The notes under the pieces are model-generated. The model saw nothing but the letters and a program-made list of their open reading frames with translations. It was not told the DNA's origin and searched no databases. A DNA stretch of 10,652 bases from Bacillota bacterium. GTDB taxonomy: Bacteria > Bacillota > Clostridia > Christensenellales > Aristaeellaceae. Made by a program: the position numbers and the translations under genes. Positions 6,371 through 10,652 of this stretch are shown one piece after another. The stretch covers positions 1-10,652 of the forward strand of contig JAEWNM010000075.1 of assembly GCA_023392755.1 (NCBI GenBank). Reading direction: 5' to 3'. Each line of letters opens with the position of its first letter. The first letter of the stretch is position 1.

Positions 6371-7180
6371 CTAGGACGGCGTGATGATTGTTCGGCTCTT
6401 CATATCGTAGCCGTAGCCCCTGGGCAGCACGTGCAGCGTCACATGGGCAATGGCCAATATTTCATCGGGTTTGAGCTCAGACACATTGGCATAGCTGATG
6501 TTTCTTCCGTCGATAACGGTCACGGCGTTTGCCCCCAGCACAAAAAACCGGCCGTCGGGGTATACGTGGATGGCCGTATCCTCGTCAATGCCAACGCCCA
6601 GGGTATGCGGGTTTTCGGCCACGCCGCACAGCAGCCTGCCCAGCCGCCCCCGCTGGGCAAAGTGCTGGTCCACAATCACCTGCTCCAGCAGCCCCAGGCC
6701 GGGTGCCATTTTCAGCGTGCACTTGCGGGCGGGGTCGTTGCTCAGCCCGTCGGTGATCATGGTGCTGCACACCACCGAAGCCCCGGCGCTGGTGCCCGCC
6801 ACCAGCGCGCCCTGATGGTACGCTTCCTGCAGCGCCTGTTCTGATTTGGTGCCGCCAAGGATGCTGGTGATGCGCAATTGGTCGCCTCCGGTAAAGAAGA
6901 TGCCGGTGGCCTCCGACAGCATCCGCGCAAAGGCGTCATCATCGGCCTCCTGCCTTGTCTGTATATCGGCCACCTGCACCTTTCCCACCTGAAGGTTCGC
7001 AAACAGCGCCCGGTAGGTTTCGCCAAGCTCCTTGGAATTTGCGCTGGCGGTGGCGATAATCACCATGCGGCCGTTTTCCCCGCCGCAGGTTTGGGCGGCG
7101 GCGTGCAGTATTTCCTTGGCTCCCTGCTTATCCTCCGCGCCGCCGATAATCATCAGGTTTCCCTGCACCTTCCGGTCCAT
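6371..7180 (-). CDS. cphB: Cyanophycinase CphB
   Basis: This serine exopeptidase of family S51 degrades cyanophycin to beta-Asp-Arg dipeptides. It has 269 residues, the usual length. The opening GNLMIIGGAEDK (8-18) is typical of the family. FFTGGDQLRITSILGGT (95-111) and the nucleophile elbow GTSAGA (129-134, Ser131) follow, then DQHFAQRGRLGRL (171-183) and GVGIDEDTAI (195-204). All expected catalytic features are present and there is no signal peptide, so it is the cytoplasmic CphB type and not the exported CphE type. The ATG at 7180 is chosen because GGGAGG lies 5 bases before it. Longer in-frame starts (7207, 7330) would run up to or into iadA. It lies 59 bases after iadA and 50 before cphA. 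Confidence 0.95.
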   Translation of the reverse strand: MDRKVQGNLMIIGGAEDKQGAKEILHAAAQTCGGENGRMVIIATASANSKELGETYRALFANLQVGKVQVADIQTRQEADDDAFARMLSEATGIFFTGGDQLRITSILGGTKSEQALQEAYHQGALVAGTSAGASVVCSTMITDGLSNDPARKCTLKMAPGLGLLEQVIVDQHFAQRGRLGRLLCGVAENPHTLGVGIDEDTAIHVYPDGRFFVLGANAVTVIDGRNISYANVSELKPDEILAIAHVTLHVLPRGYGYDMKSRTIITPS

Positions 7181-7185
7181 GGCTG

Positions 7186-7191
7186 CCTCCC
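7186..7191 (-). promoter_or_regulatory. Ribosome binding site deciding the cphB start
   Basis: GGGAGG on the minus strand lies 5 bases before the ATG at 7180. It gives a protein of family-typical length that opens with the conserved GNLMIIGGAED. Confidence 0.65.
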
Positions 7192-7239
7192 GTCCGTTCC
7201 TAGACATTTTCCCCAGGCGTCCATCAAACATACCGGTTG

Positions 7240-8379
7240 CTACGGTTCGTATTTTCCCTTTATAAGGCATACTCCGTCCCGTATGGCGGTTTTTCCGCAA
7301 AGAATCAGGTTCACAATGGACAGGTCCCACTTTTTCAGCATCAGTATGTCCGCGTCGCCGCCCGCGGCCAAAGCGCCTTTTTTCGGGTGCAGCTTAAGCC
7401 GCGCGGCCGGGTTTTTCGTTACCATCGCCAGGGCCGTTTCCAATGGGATTCCTTTTTCCAGCACGCAGGATACCACATCTTTGTACAGGCTTGACGCATG
7501 GCCCCTTCCGTCGGGGCTTTGGGGGTTGCTGCCCCCCGCGTCGGATGAGAAGGTAATCTGTTCCGGCTTTACGCCGCCTCTTAGCAAAAGCTGTGCCGCA
7601 TCAGGCAGCGTGTGGCCCGTTTGGTCCGTCTCCCCGGCGGTCAGGTCGATATAGCCGCCCTTCCTGCCAAAGTCCATCGCGTTCTCAAACAATTTTTTGT
7701 TGCGGTTTAAGTGGGTGGGCACAAACATGGAAATGGGAAAGTTGCTTTCTTCAATAAGATCGGTAAGCGGAGCAAGGCCCTTTTTGCCGTCGCCCACATG
7801 CAGGTGGAGGATGCCGGCCTTATTCCCGATCATGCCCCCCAGCTTTACCTCCCAGGTCAGCTCCCGCAGCATTTCCAGGCTGGGGTGGGAGGAGCGGTAG
7901 TCGGAGATGGCTACCTCCCCGGCCCCTACCACCTTGTCCACAAAGGCGATGTCGTGCAGCACCCTGCCTGTCAGCGTGTCGGTGGGCAGGCCATAGCTGC
8001 CGGTGTAGATGACGGTGCTCATCCCCTCCGCTTCCAGTGCCCTTGCCTTTGCCAGCAGCGAGGCCACGCTCCTTGTTACGCCGTCGGCGCCCAGCAGCCC
8101 CGCCGCCGTGCCGGTCCCCGCGCATATCAGCTCGCCAATGCCCATTTCCGGCACACGGCTTATAGGCCCTTCCTCGCCGCCCCCGCCTGTTATATGCACG
8201 TGCTGATCGATAAAGGCGGGGCACAGCACAAGGCCTGTGCAGTCCATAACCTCTATGCCATATTCGCTGAAGGCGGGGATATCGCGCCGCATCAGCGTAA
8301 TTTTTTCCGGCGACAGCAGCAAATCGCACTGGCCCACGGGTTCCGGCGCGTACACTTCCCCGCCTGTCAAAAGCAGCAT
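7240..8379 (-). CDS. iadA: Isoaspartyl (beta-aspartyl) dipeptidase, IadA family
   Basis: This amidohydrolase-superfamily enzyme of 379 residues hydrolyses beta-Asp-X dipeptides. Here the likely substrate is the beta-Asp-Arg released by CphB, giving free Asp and Arg. Metal-binding motifs are visible: FIDQHVH (His60, His62), the HVGD histidine (His194), PTHLNRN (His223) and the SSD aspartate (Asp280). TGSYGLPTDTLTG (126-138) carries the expected Tyr129. Overall it follows E. coli IadA (recalled from memory) closely. At the place of the carbamylated bridging lysine it has Glu155, in GAGEVAISD. The ATG at 8379 is preceded by GGGAGGG at 5 bases, and the start MLLLTGGEVYAPE matches the family. It is the first gene of the cyanophycin operon. 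Confidence 0.92.
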   Translation of the reverse strand: MLLLTGGEVYAPEPVGQCDLLLSPEKITLMRRDIPAFSEYGIEVMDCTGLVLCPAFIDQHVHITGGGGEEGPISRVPEMGIGELICAGTGTAAGLLGADGVTRSVASLLAKARALEAEGMSTVIYTGSYGLPTDTLTGRVLHDIAFVDKVVGAGEVAISDYRSSHPSLEMLRELTWEVKLGGMIGNKAGILHLHVGDGKKGLAPLTDLIEESNFPISMFVPTHLNRNKKLFENAMDFGRKGGYIDLTAGETDQTGHTLPDAAQLLLRGGVKPEQITFSSDAGGSNPQSPDGRGHASSLYKDVVSCVLEKGIPLETALAMVTKNPAARLKLHPKKGALAAGGDADILMLKKWDLSIVNLILCGKTAIRDGVCLIKGKYEP

Positions 8380-8384
8380 GCGTT

Positions 8385-8391
8385 CCCTCCC
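8385..8391 (-). promoter_or_regulatory. Ribosome binding site deciding the iadA start
   Basis: GGGAGGG on the minus strand ends 5 bases before the ATG at 8379. Upstream in-frame ATGs (8415, 8445) lack such a site and would extend the protein beyond the family's N-terminus. Confidence 0.7.
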
Positions 8392-8406
8392 GAAAGCAAA
8401 GAATGG

Positions 8407-8429
8407 GTCTTTCATAGAATTTCCGGAAA
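8407..8429 (-). promoter_or_regulatory. Mirror element A, possible operator or promoter part for iadA
   Basis: On the minus strand this 23-base element has the core TTTCCGGA-N-ATTCTA and ends in GAC, 27 bases before the iadA ATG. It matches element B (8492-8514, plus strand) at 19 of 23 positions. It also contains the perfect palindrome TTTCCGGAAA (8420-8429). No convincing sigma-A promoter was found in the region, so the element may include part of one or bind a regulator. Confidence 0.4.
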
Positions 8430-8491
8430 CGAAAGCGTTCATCATGGCAGATGGCGGCGAAATTGGAAAGCGCGGCGGCTATCTTTGGCCT

Positions 8492-8514
8492 TTTCCGGAC
8501 ATTCTACAAATGAC
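8492..8514 (+). promoter_or_regulatory. Mirror element B, possible operator or promoter part for the Rieske oxidoreductase
   Basis: On the plus strand this 23-base element repeats the core TTTCCGGA-N-ATTCTA and the final GAC of element A, in the opposite orientation. It lies 23 bases before the ATG at 8538. The equal distance of both copies from their start codons suggests a shared control signal for the two divergent genes. Confidence 0.4.
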
Positions 8515-8537
8515 AGGCTGATCAAAGGAGCAATATC

Positions 8538-10232
8538 ATGGAGCATATTTCCTATTGGCATCAAACGCAAAAGCCGCGGGACTATCCGCGGCTTGAAAAG
8601 GATTTACAGACCGATGTGCTTATCGTGGGCGCGGGCATCAGCGGCGTCACCGCCGCCTATTGCCTGACCCAGCGTGGCATCAAGCCCGTCGTCATTGAGG
8701 CGGAAACGGTCTGCTCCGGCACCACGGGCAACACCACCGGCAAGCTTACCATCCAGCACAACATCATTTACGGCAGCCTTATGGAAAAGTACGGCATCGA
8801 CGACGCCAGGGATTTTGCCCGCTCCCAGACGAAGGCGCTGCGCTTCGCGGCGGAAACGGTGCAAAAATACGGCATGGACTGCCAGATGGCCAACAGCACC
8901 GCATTCATCTGGGCCGCCTCCGCCAACAATGAAAAGGAGATGCTTCTTGCGGAATATGAGGCGGCAAGGCGTTTGGAAATACCGGCGGAGTGGATTGACA
9001 AGCCCGCCTTTCCCAAGGGCAGCAAGGCGCTTTTGGGCTTTGCCGGGCAGGCGGTGTTCCATCCCGTCAGGTATGTGCAGGGGCTTTTGAACGCCGCCGT
9101 GGCAAACGGGGCAGCCGTCTATACGCGTACAAAGGCTGTGGGCGTGGAGGACGGCGATTTAATAACCGTGGTGCTGGAAAACGGTGCGGCCATCCGTTGC
9201 CGCCATCTTGTGCAAGCCACCCAATACCCCTTGTACGACGGGCCCAATGTGTTTTTCACCAAGCTCTACGCCCGCAGGGATTACGGCATCGCCGTTGAGG
9301 CAAACGGCAATTGGCCGGAGGGCAGCTACATCAACATTGGCGAGCCAACCCGCTCCATACGCACCCATGTTGAAAACGGCAAACGCATCCTGATCGTGGT
9401 GGGGGATACCCACTTTCCAGGCCGGGATGAAAAGGATACGGGCGACCATTATGCGCACCTTGCCGAGTTTGCTGACAAAATTGCCGGCGTAAAAAGTGTG
9501 CTGGCCCGGTGGTCGGCCCAGGATTACCAAACGCCCGACCAAATCCCCTACATCGGCCGGCTTTCGGACGCATCCAATATCTACGTTGCCACGGGCTTTC
9601 GCAAATGGGGCCTGACCTGCGGCACACTGGCGGGGATGATGATCGCCCAGCTCATCGATACGGGCCGCTGTGATTACCAGGATTTGTATTCCGGCGGCAG
9701 GGCGGACTTTGCAAAATCCCTTGGCAAGGTGGCTTCCGAAGTGTTTGCCGGGGTGGGCGAGCTGATTAAATCAAAGTTTGAGGGCACCGGGGATGGCGCA
9801 GCCGTCAACAAGGGCGAGGGCCGGCCCATCCGTTTTGACGGCCATAAGGCAGGCGTCTACCGGGATGAAAACGACCGCGTGACCGTGCTGGATATTTCCT
9901 GCACCCACCTTGGCACCGAGCTTAACTTCAACACGTCGGAAAAGACCTGGGACTGCCCGGCCCACGGCGGCAGGTTTGCAACCGATGGAAAGCTGCTGGA
10001 AGGCCCGCCGAAAAACCCGCTGCCCGTTTTGTTCAGCGGCAGCTATGGGGAATATCTGAACGCGGCGGAAGGGGGCGGCGCGGACAGGCGGAGCAGCCGC
10101 AAGGCTGATGAATCGCCTGCGCACGCGGACGGGCGCGGTGAGGAAGCCTTTAACGACATGCCGGCCGGCCCGGCGAATTATCATTATCCCAGCCGGCGCC
10201 AAGGGGGTGTGCAGGGAGGCCGGCCAAACTGA
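8538..10232 (+). CDS. FAD-dependent oxidoreductase with C-terminal Rieske [2Fe-2S] domain
   Basis: This encodes 564 residues. An N-terminal Rossmann motif, VLIVGAGISGVTAA (27-40), and the glycine-rich GTTGNTTGKL (61-70) place it in the DAO family of FAD enzymes (about 25-375). A later FAD-contact segment is NIYVATGFRKWGLT (347-360). The Rieske domain (about 425-492) shows both cluster-binding pairs: CTH (Cys455, His457) and CPAH (Cys473, His476). This layout is that of the YhfW-like family; the substrate is unknown, and amine or amino-acid oxidation is only a guess from the DAO domain. The usual second cysteines of both Rieske motifs are Thr460 and Ala475. A Gly/Arg-rich tail of about 65 residues follows the domain. 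AAAGGAG lies 7 bases before the ATG. It is transcribed divergently from iadA. Confidence 0.9.
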   Translation: MEHISYWHQTQKPRDYPRLEKDLQTDVLIVGAGISGVTAAYCLTQRGIKPVVIEAETVCSGTTGNTTGKLTIQHNIIYGSLMEKYGIDDARDFARSQTKALRFAAETVQKYGMDCQMANSTAFIWAASANNEKEMLLAEYEAARRLEIPAEWIDKPAFPKGSKALLGFAGQAVFHPVRYVQGLLNAAVANGAAVYTRTKAVGVEDGDLITVVLENGAAIRCRHLVQATQYPLYDGPNVFFTKLYARRDYGIAVEANGNWPEGSYINIGEPTRSIRTHVENGKRILIVVGDTHFPGRDEKDTGDHYAHLAEFADKIAGVKSVLARWSAQDYQTPDQIPYIGRLSDASNIYVATGFRKWGLTCGTLAGMMIAQLIDTGRCDYQDLYSGGRADFAKSLGKVASEVFAGVGELIKSKFEGTGDGAAVNKGEGRPIRFDGHKAGVYRDENDRVTVLDISCTHLGTELNFNTSEKTWDCPAHGGRFATDGKLLEGPPKNPLPVLFSGSYGEYLNAAEGGGADRRSSRKADESPAHADGRGEEAFNDMPAGPANYHYPSRRQGGVQGGRPN

Positions 10233-10386
10233 CCTGCGGGCCGGTGCCGCCATGCGGCTTTTACATGCCCAAGCAAAAGCGCGCCGCCGCAGCGGTTAAC
10301 GCTGCCCGGCGCTGCCTTGCCTTGGCTATTGCCCCGCTGTCCGCACCCCCCGCCGCTTTGCGGGATGCGCGTCTGTTTCATACCGT

Positions 10387-10417
10387 AAAAAAGCCGCCCC
10401 GCGATGAGCGGGGCGGC
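10387..10417 (-). terminator. Rho-independent terminator of the AraC-type regulator gene
   Basis: GCCGCCCCGC (10393-10402) pairs perfectly with GCGGGGCGGC (10408-10417) over a GATGA loop. On the minus strand six T follow directly. On the plus strand only AAGTGTTTATT follows, so it is a weaker stop for the oxidoreductase gene. The gap 10233-10386 holds no gene, only a small GCAGCG/CGCTGC stem at 10289-10305. Confidence 0.88.
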
Positions 10418-10423
10418 AAGTGT

Positions 10424-10652
10424 TTATTCGCGGACGGCGACCCTTCTTACCGGCCGGGCTTCAATGTAACCGCGGTACCCCTGCGGCTCCAGCTGAAACC
10501 TGGGCCCGTCCTCATCCGCCCAGGCAAAGCCGTACAGCTCGGGCTTGTAGTTTTCCATGGCGCTGCCAAGCGCTTCAATCGCTTCGCAGAATTCCTCATT
10601 GTCAAAGGGCTGGCCCTGAAAAACCAGCATCTGGCAGGGCGGCAGGTCCATC
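10424..10652 (-). CDS. C-terminal part of an AraC/GyrI-type transcriptional regulator (partial)
   Basis: About 75 residues up to the stop are visible and the gene continues past the window's end. The ATG at 10651 is probably internal. The sequence LPPCQMLVFQGQPFDNEEFCEAI, then ENYKPELYGFAWADEDGPRFQLEPQGYRGYIEARPV, fits the end of the GyrI-like ligand-binding domain that follows an AraC-type helix-turn-helix in many Clostridia regulators. The DNA-binding part is outside the window. It converges with the Rieske oxidoreductase gene, so it could be a local regulator, but nothing shows its target. A free-standing GyrI-like protein is the alternative. Confidence 0.7.
   Translation of the reverse strand, partial: MDLPPCQMLVFQGQPFDNEEFCEAIEALGSAMENYKPELYGFAWADEDGPRFQLEPQGYRGYIEARPVRRVAVRE

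Noticed and set aside
7711..8667. A 318-codon plus-strand frame opposite iadA running into the divergent region.
   Set aside because: It overlaps an IadA-family gene with all metal-binding motifs and reads out of frame into the start of the FAD oxidoreductase gene. It is a shadow of coding GC bias.
10233..10386. A possible small gene between the oxidoreductase and the AraC-type regulator.
   Set aside because: The open frames here are short and Arg/Pro/Ala-rich, overlap on both strands and have no ribosome binding site.

Overview
The window looks like chromosomal DNA from a high-GC member of the Clostridia (Firmicutes). This rests on strong GGAGG-type ribosome binding sites, GTG starts, Rho-independent terminators, a sigma/DUF4367 anti-sigma pair of a kind common in gut Clostridia, and a cyanophycin gene set. 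No rRNA, tRNA, transposase, phage gene or CRISPR array was seen. The lineage is inferred; no taxonomic marker gene is present.

Left part (1-1450): the tail of a plus-strand gene ends at 97. It is followed by about 400 bases without a convincing gene, in which five strong hairpins are packed between 162 and 370. A short inverted repeat (128-137 with 340-349) encloses most of this stretch, and a terminator-like stem closes it. Next come a small secreted protein gene (496-1062, +) and a small soluble hypothetical gene (1128-1391, -). These two converge on a shared bidirectional terminator.

Middle left (1597-3575, +): a sigma-A-type promoter drives a three-gene operon. It encodes an ECF-like sigma factor, a single-pass membrane protein with an extracytoplasmic DUF4367-like domain (probable anti-sigma factor), and a small secreted beta-rich protein whose gene lies within a few bases of the anti-sigma stop codon. 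This reads as a self-contained cell-surface signalling module.

Centre (8379 down to 3705, -): an iadA-cphB-cphA operon. CphA polymerises Asp and Arg into cyanophycin, CphB cuts the polymer to beta-Asp-Arg dipeptides, and the isoaspartyl dipeptidase splits these to free Asp and Arg. The three genes therefore form a complete storage and recycling cycle for nitrogen, carbon and energy. A hairpin followed by TTTT ends the operon at about 3620.

Right part: a gene divergent from iadA (8538-10232, +) encodes an FAD-dependent oxidoreductase fused to a C-terminal Rieske domain. The intergenic region between it and iadA holds two mirror-image 23-bp elements (19/23 matching), each about 25 bases before one of the start codons, which suggests shared control. 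The window ends with the 3' part of a minus-strand gene for an AraC/GyrI-type regulator and its terminator.

Nothing here is a clearly new system. The most unusual observations are the hairpin array at 128-370, the mirrored elements between iadA and the Rieske oxidoreductase, the apparent Glu in place of the metal-bridging Lys in the isoaspartyl dipeptidase, and the paired loss of the Rieske disulfide cysteines.
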